Assembly (NCBI GenBank): GCA_034509735.1 | Contig: JACGWO010000004.1 | Span: forward strand, 23,541,395-23,605,394 | Direction of reading: 5' to 3' | Length of the DNA stretch: 64,000 nucleotides | DNA from: Sesamum alatum | Lineage: Eukaryota > Streptophyta > Magnoliopsida > Lamiales > Pedaliaceae | Shown here: one piece after another, positions 25,052 through 34,474 of the stretch | Position numbering within the stretch: the first letter of the stretch is position 1 | Layout of the letters: the number at the start of each line of letters is the position of its first letter | Position numbers and translations under genes: made by a program | Notes under the pieces: generated by a model | What the model was told of the DNA's origin: nothing | Database searches by the model: none | Seen by the model: the letters and a program-made list of their open reading frames with translations, nothing else

Positions 25052-25805
25052 TACCTATGAGTAGAATGTCATCCACATAAATCACTAGGAATACTATAGA
25101 GCTCCCACTGACCTTCTTGTATACACAAGGGTCGGATTCATTTTTGATGAAGTCATAGCCTCGTATCACTTCATCAAAGCGAATGTTCCAACTTTGGGAT
25201 GCTTGTTTGAAGCCATAGATGGACTTCTGGAGACGACAGACCTTCTGTTCTTCTCCAGTGACTGTAAAACCCTCCGGCTGACCCATATAGATCTCTTCCT
25301 CAACGAAACCATTGAGGAAGGCCGTTTTCACGTCCATCTGCCATATCTCATAGTCATACCATGCTGCTATAGCGAGCAAGATCCGAATAGATTTAGCCAT
25401 GGCTACCGGCGAGTAGGTGTCCTCAAAGTCGACCCCGGGTCGTTGAGTGTACCCTTTAGCTACTAGCCTAACCTTAAAAGTCGTGACTTCTCCATCAACG
25501 CCAAGTTTGCGCTTGTAGACCCACTTACAGCCAACTGGCTTAACACCTTTCGGTGGATCTACAAGTCTCCAGACTTGGTTCTCGCTCATGGAGTCCATTT
25601 CGATTTTCAAGGCCTCAAGCCATTTCCCAGAGTCGATGTCAGACATCGCTTCTCCGTATGTCTTAAGATCGTTATCCAAAAGACCGGTCGTATTTAGAAA
25701 GCCATATCTCATTGGAGGTCTGGACTCTCTAGTTGACCTACCGAGAACGGGAATGTCAGTGGTGACTGTGGGCGCTGACTGTATAGGAGCTGGCGGTTCA
25801 GGCAC
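25017..25805 (-). pseudogene. Copia-1 reverse transcriptase N-part
   Basis: A 262-codon frame encodes the fingers and palm of a Copia reverse transcriptase: WLEALKIEMDSM, CKWVYKRKLGVDGEV, AKGYTQRPGVDFEDTYSP, the first catalytic aspartate region QMDVKTAFLNG, YGFKQASQSW, and the YVDD box at residues 243-246. Shortly after the YVDD box a 35-bp deletion shifts the frame and ends it at GEGLG. Copia-2a retains the missing bases. The N-terminal residues SRPPMRYGFL mark the usual start of the domain. Confidence 0.88.
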
Positions 25806-25862
25806 CGAGGTTGGCTGTTCCTGAGGCTGTCCTTCATGCCTAGCATGCTGGACTTCTCGAGG

Positions 25863-26726
25863 TCAGTCAGCCCTTCGGGTGTCTATCCTGAATTCTCTAA
25901 GCGAGGAATCCACGGCTTCCTCTGATGACTGATTTCCATCACTTGATTCCTCAAGGATCAGTTCATCAGGTTGGATATCCTCTGGAAAGCCTTGTTCCAA
26001 GAACACTGCATTCCTTGAAACAAATACCTTTCGCTCCAAAGGGTCATAAAGGTAATGACTCGCAGTTTCTTTAGGGTATCCAACGAACCTGCATAAGCTA
26101 GACCTGGATTCTAGCTTATCTCCCACTAACCTCTTGACGTATGCGGGGCTACCCCACACTTTCAAGTAGTTGTAGGACGTAGGCTTGCCATGCCATATCT
26201 CATATGGCGTTTGGGTCCATACACTGGTTGGTGCCAAATTTAACAACTTGGCCGCCGTTTCCAATGCATAGCCCCAAAAGGACAAGGGCAATTTGGTAAA
26301 ACTCATCATGGATCGAACCATGTCCAACAGGGTTCGATTCCTCCTTTCAGAGACACCATTCAATTGTGGTGTCCCGGGAGGTGTCCATTCTGATATTATA
26401 CAATTTTCTTTTAGATAATTAAGGAACTTGGTACTAAGGTATTCTCCGCCTCGGTCTGACCGTAGGACTTTAATTTTGCAGTTGGTTTGATTCTCCACTT
26501 CAAGTATGAATTCTTTAAACCTCTCAAGAACTTCAGACTTGTACCTCATCAGGTAAACATAACCATACCGTGAATGATCATCAGTAAAGGTTATGAAGTA
26601 GGAGAATCCACCTCGGGCCTGCGTCCTTAGTGGTCCACATACGTCTGTATGGACCAAGTCCAACAGACCTGTGGCAAGCCTGCTTTGTCCTACAAAGGGC
26701 TTCTTGGTCATTTCCCGCTTAGACAA
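25863..26726 (-). pseudogene. Copia-1 integrase core
   Basis: A 287-codon open frame encodes the integrase core, which would join element cDNA to host DNA. The catalytic triad is present: D28 in VHTDVCG, D91 in LRSDRGGEY, and E127 in NGVSERRNRT, with 35 residues between the second D and the E, as in the family. The C-terminal GKPTSYNYLKVWG and RFVGYPKETASHYLYDP segments are also typical. The N-terminal zinc-binding part lies upstream at 26727-26870 behind stops. Downstream, a stop at 25863 separates it from reverse transcriptase. This is the best-preserved pol segment of Copia-1. Confidence 0.9.
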
Positions 26727-26833
26727 TATTCACAAGTTGGTAGCTCACTCAAGTCCCCTACCTGTAGGTTCTTTGAGTCTACAAATCTTTTCATCCTGTC
26801 TTGGGATATGTGACCTAGCCTAGCGTGCCACAG

Positions 26834-27274
26834 TCATGCGTTCTCGTTATTATCTATTTTACGTTTGTGTTGAGCATTTAGAACAAAGTTTGTTTGTTGC
26901 AAGATATAGAGCCCATTATTAAGTGTACCAAGTAGATGAGCAATTCCACACCTCATCAAATAAAAGCAATTTTTATTAATCATAAACTTATAACCACTAT
27001 TGTCTAACAATGGAATGGAAATGATGTTTTTAATCATACTGGGTACATAATAAACTTGCTCTAACTCTATGCTAATACGATCAATAACTACTAGAGTGGC
27101 GGATCTTACTGCTTCTGCCGAGATGGCCTTGCCATTCCCAAGCTTCAGGATCATATCCCCGCTACCCAATTTTCTGCTTCTTTTCAGCACCTGCAAATCA
27201 TTGCAAATGTGAGCTCCATAGTCGGTATCTAATACCCAACAGGCAGAATTAGTGACCATATTGACCTCAATCAT
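26834..27274 (-). pseudogene. Copia-1 protease, active site altered
   Basis: A 146-codon frame covers the Copia aspartic protease and the start of the gag-pre-integrase region. Where Copia-2a and Copia-2b have LDTGCGAHIC, this copy has LDTDYGAHIC, so the D-T-G catalytic signature is changed to D-T-D and the following Cys to Tyr. The downstream LGNGKAISAEAV and YYVPSMIKNIISI blocks are conserved. The frame ends at a stop after DNNENA, where Copia-2a encodes Arg in HARLWHARLGH. Confidence 0.87.
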
Positions 27275-28134
27275 AAATATACCTTGGTTCGAGAAGAGTT
27301 TGGGGCACTCCCTCTTCCAATGCCCTTTCTCATGGCAATTGATACATATGTCATATGCCTTCGACTGTTGCTTGCTGATAACCGTCCCTTTCCTTTGCCT
27401 TTCCCCTCTTTGGCAATGGGAACACTCTTAGTGTTCGTAGCTGCTTTGACGGCTTGTCCCTTCCCTTTCTTCTTTTTCCAACGTCCGACACCCTTGCCTT
27501 TCGTTTTGGAAGTTGAAGCACCTCCAAACAATACCGAAGGTGTGGACTTTTTGGTCGTTGCCTCGTATTGCACCAACATATTGATCAACTCATGAATGCC
27601 CTTCTCAAGTGCGTTCATATTGTAGTTGACAATAAATTGGTCGAAGGAGGGTGGGAGTGACTGAAGGATCACATCTATGTACGTTTCATTTATCGAGACC
27701 TGCCTTTAGGTCCTCGAGCTTTTCCACCAGGTTAAGCATTTTAACTACGTGCTCTTGTACAGAGGATCCTTCTATCATTTTAGTTCCAAAGAACGCCTTG
27801 GTCGCGACATACCTAGTATGCCTGTTCGGGACTGCATAGCAATCCTTAAGGCGAGCCATAATGGAAGGGACATCGTCTAGCCTTTCATATTGCTTCTGAA
27901 TCTCATTCATCATCGAAGCAAGTATGACGCTACGGACCTTCCGGTTATCCTTATGCCAAGTCTCGAACGTCACACGTTCTTCTGGCGTGGATCCTTTCGG
28001 TAAGGTCCTAGGGGGAAGCTCGTCCATGACGTAGCCTTAGTTCTCGTAATTTAGGACTATCCGGAGATTGCGCAATAATTGGTTCCATTGATTTTGTTGG
28101 TCTCAAGAATGGTTGATAAAGGGTTTTTAGACAT
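27271..28134 (-). pseudogene. Copia-1 gag, several breaks
   Basis: By comparison with the intact Copia-2b gag, the start codon lies at 28132-28134 (minus). The frame is then broken by a deletion near 28072 and by a TAA where Copia-2b has CAA (GluAsn-stop before the MDE block). An extra T near 27689 shifts the frame after DLKAGL, and a 1-bp loss in the Gly/Lys-rich linker near 27382 removes the CCHC zinc knuckle from frame. The retained blocks are ETWHKDNRKVRSVILASM, NEIQKQYERLDDVPSIMARLKDCYAVP and QSLPPSFDQFIVNYNM, typical of Copia Gag (UBN2-like). Confidence 0.85.
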
Positions 28135-29621
28135 TTTAAATCTACATTTAAAAAACAGAGTTCGCGATCAGCAGAATTTAAAAGACGGAGGTTTGATATA
28201 TAATTAAATGCTTGGTCTTTAGTCATTTAATGCTCCCACTATTTATACGAAAACACGGTACTCTCAAACGTTGTTTTCGGGAAACCTTTTCCTAGTGGGC
28301 TTGTGATCCACAGTGAATTTTCCCATACCCCGCTTTTACGATTCGCATGGGAAGAATCCTGTGGGAGGTATGCCATACCATTCTCGTTCCACGAGATTCC
28401 CAAGATTATTGCCTCACCCTTTTACATGATCCCGAGGAATCCAAGCGAATCATGCTAATCGCGCATTAGACCCGACCCAATCAACCGAGCCATAGACCCA
28501 CTGCTACCTCCACGACTCGTGAGACAGGTAACAGTGGTCTACTTTTCCTTCATGACATAGTGCAGCTTCTTTTAAGTACGATAGACGTGCCACGACTCGT
28601 GAGACCACGCTATCGACCTAAATTAGCTTCCTCACTATGCCATGGACTGGAAGGCATGGACAAACTCCTAGAGTCCATGTCCATTTTGCCTAGGGTCTAA
28701 TATTTGGACATTGGTCCAACCAATGTTAGAGTAGTAAATGACCGAGATCTCATAAATAGATATTAACACATTCATGCATAATGCGAAAATAAATTGCATC
28801 CCATGGCAGTTATATGATAAATAAAACACCATTTATCCATCATAATAACCACATGCAAAATTAAAGCCTAACACGCCCCTGTTGGATGATCACGAACCCG
28901 AATCCTATGCAATCCAGTGAGCCCGCAGTAGATCTATGGTCAATCTAGGGTTGGTCCTACACTATTACATTAATAGTAACCCAATCATCATTATGATGGG
29001 CCTTGGTCTCTTTTCTCTTTCTTCTCTTCATGGAAGCTCCTTGGAGCCTCCAGTCTAGGCTCTCCATGTGGACCTTCCTTCTTCTCCACCAATTACATAA
29101 AATTAAAAACCTCACTTCTATTCTACTCTCATTACATATTAAAAAAATAGAAACCCCAGCGAAAACCCGAGGGGAGTACATAAGGAGGAAGGTAGAATGC
29201 CTTATTATTCCAAGGCAACTAGAAAGGGAGAAGGAGAAAGCATTAACAGAGGCACACAGGCCCAACAGAAAATTAAACCATACATTCGGTCTAGGGCTCG
29301 TGATCATCCATTTCCATCCAACGCATATAATCATATGATCCAATCACATAAAATACATGCTAACAACACATGATTACCAATGACAATTATCCAAGATAAA
29401 ATAAATGTGTAACGTATGAAAAATATGCTACAACCGTTGGTAATAATAATATGTTTTAGGAAGACCCTTCTGCATTATTTCTAGGTAAATTTCCCTGAGA
29501 TTCCAAATCAAACATAATTTAATCTCCTAAAATAATGTCTTAGAAAATAGGCAAAAATTAAATAAAAATGAATTTTCAGAATCAATTAAAAAAAATTAAA
29601 ACTGAAAAAGAAATCCTAACA

Positions 29622-30150
29622 CTGTAGCCAGCCGCCGCCACCGACAGCGGCCAGCTGGCGCGCATAGGGCAGCAGGCTGGCGCGCGAGCAGGTACTGCCT
29701 GACCGGGTGCGCGCGCGCAGGCCCCTGCCTGCGTGCGCGTGCACCTGGTCGGCAGCAGGCTGCACGGCCGTGCACGCAGGCTCCCTTGCCCGCACGCTCT
29801 AGCCTGCCGGCCACCAGTCGTGCGCCTGCCCTGTGCAGGCGCGCGCGCACGCACACGCACTGGGAACGCATGCCGGACGGGCGCGCCTGGCGGCGCCGCC
29901 TCGTGCGCGCGCGCGCACGGCCCTTCAGCAAGCAGTCGCGCCCGAGCGCGCAGACTCCTTCGTCTTCGTGCGCGTGAGCCTGGAGGCGTCGCCCAGCATC
30001 CTAGCGCGATGGCCTGGCGCGCGCGCGTGGGCTTCCCTGCCCGTTTGCCCGCACGCCTGGCGGCGCCATCCGGCTCCTCTGCCTGCGTGTGTCTGCCTCG
30101 CCTGTGCGCACGGCCGCACGCGGCCAGCCTCCGGCAGGACGCGTGCTGTG
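29622..30150. other. GC-rich, CpG-rich island in the Copia leader
   Basis: The stretch is rich in CGCG, GCGCGC and GCCGGC runs in an otherwise AT-rich region. Long open frames appear on both strands simply because stop codons are rare in such DNA. The encoded strings are low-complexity Ala/Arg/Pro-rich and differ among element copies, so no protein is called. Related shorter islands lie at 51744-52031 and 52705-52842 in Copia-2b and Copia-2a. Confidence 0.75.
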
Positions 30151-30347
30151 TTTTTCCGTTTTGTTTATTTCTTGCCCCCGTTTCCCAAGAAAAACATAAA
30201 ATCCAACAATACCAAAACTCATACGAATTAAAAGCAAGAAAAACGACATGCTTTAATAATAATAAAATCAAGAACTAATTAAAACATTCCAAATCACGTT
30301 TTCATGCTTAAAACGCACATAAAACCCTAGGCCTATACTCCTAACTA

Positions 30348-30360
30348 GGCTTTGATACCA
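30348..30360 (-). other. Primer binding site of Copia-1
   Basis: The plus-strand GGCTTTGATACCA reads TGGTATCAAAGCC on the element strand. This matches the 3' end complement of plant initiator tRNA-Met (usual form TGGTATCAGAGC) with one change. It sits one base inside the 5' LTR, as required for priming minus-strand synthesis. Confidence 0.85.
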
Positions 30361-30871
30361 CTGAAAGATTGTGCATGGTCCCGGAAAATAGCGCGAATGC
30401 GGAAGCGCGGTATAAATTTAAATAGCGATATTTAAACATGCTTTTACGAAAAATAAAGAACACGTTCAAGGGGTGTTCCGTTGAAGTTCCCGGGTGTTCG
30501 GTGTATCTCATGAGTTAAAAGCATACAAGAATCATGGAGGCCATAGGATTAAAAATAAAAGAGGGACAAAAAATAAATCGGAACCTACCGATTGTCGTTT
30601 TCGTCTTCTAACTGGTACTCGCGTTGTTCCCCGATTCGCACCAAATCTCGTATATGAGACTCTCCAAATTGTGACACAATCCACCCACGTATCTTGCACG
30701 TCGTGCTAGCGAACGAACAAGTATTTAGGAGAGGATGGATCAATCACACGTTATTAGACTAACGGGGTTAATCCTCCTATGTTCAATTGTTCCAAGAACA
30801 AAAAGAACAAGAAAAATAATTTTCTTGGAGAGAAAAGAGAGAGAGGGCGGACGAGAGAGGAGAGGGAGAGA

Positions 30872-30874
<3 letters not shown>

Positions 30875-30910
<36 letters not shown>
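30875..30910. repeat. (GT)18 microsatellite in LTR
   Basis: A pure GT run that is about 36 bp long here but only about 15 bp in the 3' LTR of the same element (22648-22662). Confidence 0.9.
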
Positions 30911-30915
<5 letters not shown>

Positions 30916-30951
30916 AGATTTATCATCCTTCCAAAGGTGAAAGGCTAGGAG

Positions 30952-30959
30952 TATTTATA
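30952..30959 (-). promoter_or_regulatory. TATA box of the Copia-1 5' LTR
   Basis: TATAAATA on the element strand lies in the context CCTCTATAAATACTCC. The same motif at the same place is kept in the 3' LTR (22705-22712) and in LTR-D (near 19957). The (GT)n tract lies 40-80 bp downstream in the direction of transcription, so it would fall near the transcript start. Confidence 0.65.
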
Positions 30960-32424
30960 GAGGAGGAGTTTAATCCTCTTCAAACTCCACCTCTAGAAGA
31001 CTAATTTGACTAGGATTTTAACCTAGTCAAAGTCCTAGTCAAAGTAGTAATTTGACCTAGTCAAATTAATTGTAGCCATCCATCTCTCCTTTTAATCTCA
31101 ACCATTAATATAATTTAATGAAATATTTAAAACCTATTTTAATATTCCAAAGGGCAATAAATAAATATAGTAAATATAAATATTTATTCTAGGCCTATTA
31201 AATTAATTTTCTAATAAATCTAATTTATTATATTCATTCCTTTTATCTAATAAAAGGAATTAACTCTTTCCAAGAAAATTAAGGACCCGATTAAAATCCA
31301 ATTTAATCATTCTATTTCTCCAAATATTTAATTCTAAATTAAATACTTAATGTGTGTGGATTGTGTGTGACTCTTTTGGTTCACCTTTTAGCTAGACTTG
31401 GTCGGATTCCTCGAATCCGCCCGTTACCATGGGTGGCCATCTAGCAACGGTCCATGGAACTAGAGACTAGGTGAATATTCGTGGATGAACATTTAGGCTC
31501 TAATAGTACACTTGTCCTTCCGTCTTCGGTCTCACTACTTAGGGTCTAGGGCACGGAAATTGCAGGTACCCATTTTGGACCTAAGTGTCGGTCTATCCTT
31601 ACTAAACACCGCAAGGGAAACCTTCCCTTCTGTTCAGTTACTGTGGCAACAGATTTTAGGGACGATACACAGAGCATATGTGAGACTCAACTGTCAATGC
31701 CTTTTGACAGGAGATAGATCCTTTCTTGGAAACTACTGTCACTCTGTACACCGGAGGTGCACTAGACATGGCTTATGACTACTTAAGTGCATCTTGGCAA
31801 TCTCTCACCATATCTAAGATACAGCCCTGATATACAGGTAAACTCAGTAGTTCCTCAAGTCAAAGGACTTGACCTATACTGTTGGAACCGGGAATACACG
31901 TCATACCTAGCCAACCCTACTCAAGGTCCTCCGTAAGACGGTTCCCGCGAGTCACCTCAATCAGCTGCTCCCTAGCAGGCTAACCCACTAACACTTCTTA
32001 GACGACCTTCGTCACCCGTCGATGAAATACGACAGCAGATGCTTAGTGCAAGTCTCAAGGGGAATCTCGGTACCCATTTTCGAGATTCCTTGACTTGGAG
32101 ATTTCCGGACTGATTCGGAGGGACTGATTTCGTGGACCTACCTCCAAGCATAGTCCCAGTCCCCGAAATACGTTTTCAGTCCGTGGGCTTTGTTTGCATA
32201 GTGAACATATATGTATAAAGTAGATAAAGTGAACACGAACAAAGTAATGCCAAATAAATTTCACTTCTTTATTCATTAACAATATATCAAATCCTTGAAA
32301 TTGTCTAGACATAGGTTACATTTCGCCTGCCAAGATTAGCTACATGGTCACCTATTCTAACATGAACTCCCTCTTAGGTTGGGTGCATTTTTGGGGCATC
32401 ACACATAAATATGTATCGACTAAT

Positions 32425-33130
32425 CACTACAAGAAAAAGGTTCAATAGCTACGAAAAAATTTGATGCTAAAATTAACGTCAAGCTAATTGGCAAGTAAAA
32501 TTTTTGTTGCTCATCTATTCTATTTAATATATATTTGAAAGAATCCGTTGCTAAATTCGTTAGCAAGAAAATTTTATTTTATTCTCATTACAGTCGTATT
32601 CTAAATATCTATAATTACAAGACCAAATTACAATAAAATTATAAATAAAATGTCTAAAAAATAATGATTCACTTTTTTTTCCTTAATTGACATAAATACG
32701 TATCAATTAATTAGCAGGTGTAGTTTAATAAATATGTATATAAGATAAAAACCTGAAAAACACTCAAAATGATGTGACAATGTACATAATTAGTATTATA
32801 ATAAATTTAGATCTATATAAAATCATAAATAAAATGCCTAAAAAGTAATGATTTTAAATTTTTCCTTAATGGCTACGGCTAAACACCGTAGTAAATAACT
32901 ATATTTTTAATAACTATGACTAAAAACTGTAGCAAATAACTATTATTAACTGTGGTTAAATAAAAATCGATGCAAAAACTAGTTTTTTTTTACCATGAAA
33001 AACTTATTTGCTACGGCTCAGAGTCGTGGTAAAAACATTCGTCACGACTTTTAGCCATGGCAAATTTTTAGCCACCCTCGCAAAAATCACGGCCGACAAT
33101 CGTTGCGTGACCTTGATCAATGACTGTTTG
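32425..33130. mobile_element. Candidate left end of a CACTA-like transposon
   Basis: The sequence starts CACTACAAGAAAAAGG, the classic terminus of plant CACTA (En/Spm) elements. The following 700 bp contain many degenerate subterminal motifs in both orientations, such as GCTACGGCT, GTAGTAAATAAC, GCTACGGCTCAGAGTCGTGG and GTCACGACTTTTAGCCATGG. Related motifs recur at 38560-38600 and a TAGTG end lies near 55134, making a possible right end. No transposase is seen between them, and the flanking 3 bp (AAT and CAC) do not match. Confidence 0.5.
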
Positions 33131-33499
33131 CTACTGCTATTTAATATTAATTAAGACAATTAGTCATAGTTAGATGTTCTAATTTATGCAGGTGTAATAA
33201 ATATATACATATAAAATGAAACGCTTGCTGGAAGTGACTCGAAATGATTTCACAATCTACATAATTAGTAAAATGATAAATTTACATTTATTGTCATTAT
33301 AACTTGATTCTAAGCACTTACCAAAATTTCAATAAAATCATTAACAAAATTCCTAAAGGTAATCATTTTCTCTTTCTCTTAATTCACATAAATACACACG
33401 AATTAATTTATATATGTGTATAAAATGAAATGTTGGATTACTCAAGATGATTTTACAATTTACACAATTAGTATTGGCATAATCTCTTGTATTGTTGTG

Positions 33500-33506
33500 T
33501 ATAAAG
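33500..33506 (+). promoter_or_regulatory. TATA box of the peptide gene
   Basis: TATAAAG lies 102 bp upstream of the start codon. A C/A-rich stretch (CATCAACAACCTTCACAAC) follows from about 33511 and is a likely transcription start and 5' UTR region. Confidence 0.6.
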
Positions 33507-33607
33507 CGAGCATCAACAACCTTCACAACAGAGGCAAACATTTGCTAATTCTCTAGATTAACTTAAGACCATTTTACTTGGTCAGATCAAAAAATTAACA
33601 AGAAACG

Positions 33608-34129
33608 ATGGCAATATGTATGAAAACTCTGGCATGTTATGCTTTTGTTCTTTTGATAAGCTCTTTTGTTTTTGTGAACAAGGCATGGCATCTCGATGAA
33701 AAACATCGTCATGCTATTAAAATTGGGAAGATCTCGAATGAGCTGCAGAATGAAGGGCAAAAGTCAAGTGGCCCAAGTTGTCGTGGAGCTGGCCATAGTA
33801 CACCTCCTCCGGGCCTATCTCCTAAATGGATCAAGAATGAAGGGCAAAAGAGAAGTGGCCCAAGTCGTGGTGGAGCTGCGCATAGTGCACATCCTCCTCC
33901 AGGAGCGACTCCTAGGTGGATCAAGAATGAAGGGCAAAAGGCAAGTGGCGAAAGTCGTGGTGGAGCTGGGCATCGTGCACCTCCTCCAAGCCCACCTCTT
34001 AGGTGGATCAAGAATGAAGGGCAAAAGGCAAGTGGCGCAAGTCGTGGTGGAGCTACGCATCGTGCACCTTCTCCCCCGCCTACTGGGTTGATCAAGAAAT
34101 CTGGCCGAGTCCTAGTCACAAATACTTAA
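33608..34129 (+). CDS. Four-repeat PIP-like secreted signalling peptide precursor
   Basis: A single-exon, 173-residue protein; the ATG sits in good context (AAACGATGGC). Residues 1-25 form a signal peptide with a hydrophobic core (about 8-24), so the product should enter the secretory pathway. Four tandem units follow, of the form NEGQK-x-SGxSxxGAxH-(Pro-rich)-IK. The cores are SGPSCRGAGH (54-63), SGPSRGGAAH (83-92), SGESRGGAGH (113-122) and SGASRGGATH (142-151). The first matches the SGPSxxGxGH signature of PIP/PIPL plant peptides, which are cut from precursors, secreted and perceived by receptor kinases in immunity and root development. The tail GLIKKSGRVLVTNT follows. Family membership, processing and receptor are inferences. 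PIP motifs usually lie at the precursor's C terminus, one or two per protein, so four internal copies are unusual. Other possibilities are a diverged CEP/IDA-type precursor or a Gly/Pro-rich secreted protein. Confidence 0.8.
   Translation: MAICMKTLACYAFVLLISSFVFVNKAWHLDEKHRHAIKIGKISNELQNEGQKSSGPSCRGAGHSTPPPGLSPKWIKNEGQKRSGPSRGGAAHSAHPPPGATPRWIKNEGQKASGESRGGAGHRAPPPSPPLRWIKNEGQKASGASRGGATHRAPSPPPTGLIKKSGRVLVTNT
33749..34088 (+). repeat. In-frame tandem repeats of 87-90 bp encoding the peptide units
   Basis: The phrase AATGAAGGGCAAAAG begins units at 33749, 33836, 33926 and 34013, giving periods of 87, 90 and 87 bp (29, 30 and 29 codons). The length change is one extra codon (CAT) in unit 2. 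Because periods are multiples of three, the other frames and the reverse strand are also open across the repeats. Confidence 0.95.
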
Positions 34130-34282
34130 ACTTGAAAATGTAGAGTGTGAAGCTGTAACAATTGTTGGCCCTTAAAGGGTTTATGTTTCAAACGTGATTT
34201 TTCATATCTTTGATCACTTGTGCAACTACTTATTCAAAATTATCTCAATTATTTGAGCACTTGGTGGTGATTCAATTATCTC

Positions 34283-34288
34283 AATAAA
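34283..34288 (+). terminator. Possible polyadenylation signal of the peptide gene
   Basis: AATAAA lies 154 bp downstream of the TAA stop in AT-rich sequence, a normal distance for a plant 3' UTR. Several further AATAAAA-like motifs occur to 34335, so the exact site is uncertain. Confidence 0.45.
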
Positions 34289-34474
34289 ATTTCTATATTA
34301 TAATAATAAAAAACTTTATAAAATATAATAATAAAATAGAGAGCTGGAAGAAGGGGCGGATTTTTGGGATAGGCTTGGAGACCCATCCACATTTCTCGGC
34401 CACCTGGGGACATCAGCAACACGACCTACGCAAAATCTGAATTATGTTTGTTTTTATTTTCAGCCAATCTCCAA

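Larger units (their letters stand above)
28135..30361 (-). other. Copia-1 leader between gag and primer binding site
   Basis: About 2.2 kb without a convincing gene. Near gag it holds direct repeats of CCACGACTCGTGAGAC (28510-28610). The middle is AT-rich. A GC-rich island fills 29622-30150. The same order of blocks is found in Copia-2b (50198-52239), so this long leader belongs to the family rather than to a later insertion. Confidence 0.75.
22135..32362 (-). mobile_element. Copia-1: complete but non-functional Ty1/Copia element
   Basis: This is a 10,228-bp element on the minus strand with LTRs at 22135-24112 and 30362-32362. The LTRs start TGAAAGATTGTG and end ATTCTAACA on the plus strand. 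A perfect 5-bp duplication, TGAAC, flanks it (22130-22134 and 32363-32367). Inside are a polypurine tract next to the left LTR, pol in the Copia order (protease, integrase, reverse transcriptase, RNase H), gag, a long leader with a GC-rich island, and a primer binding site complementary to initiator tRNA-Met next to the right LTR. All protein parts carry stops or frameshifts, so mobilisation would need proteins from elsewhere. The domain order places it in Ty1/Copia; the lineage is not determined. Confidence 0.93.
30362..32362 (-). repeat. 5' LTR of Copia-1
   Basis: A 2,001-bp LTR beginning TGAAAG after the primer binding site and ending TAACA, followed by TSD TGAAC. It carries a promoter-like TATTTATA at 30952-30959 (TATAAATA on the minus strand) and a (GT)18 tract at 30875-30910, much longer than in the partner LTR. 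Confidence 0.92.

Noticed and set aside
29582..30271. A 229-codon minus frame and several plus frames in the GC-rich leader
   Set aside because: Low-complexity Ala/Arg/Pro strings with no ATG in good context, not conserved between element copies. Open frames are expected in stop-poor GC-rich DNA.
33709..34119. A 136-codon antisense frame and a 131-codon plus frame overlapping the peptide gene
   Set aside because: Repeat periods of 87 and 90 bp keep all frames open. Only the called frame has a signal peptide and family motif.
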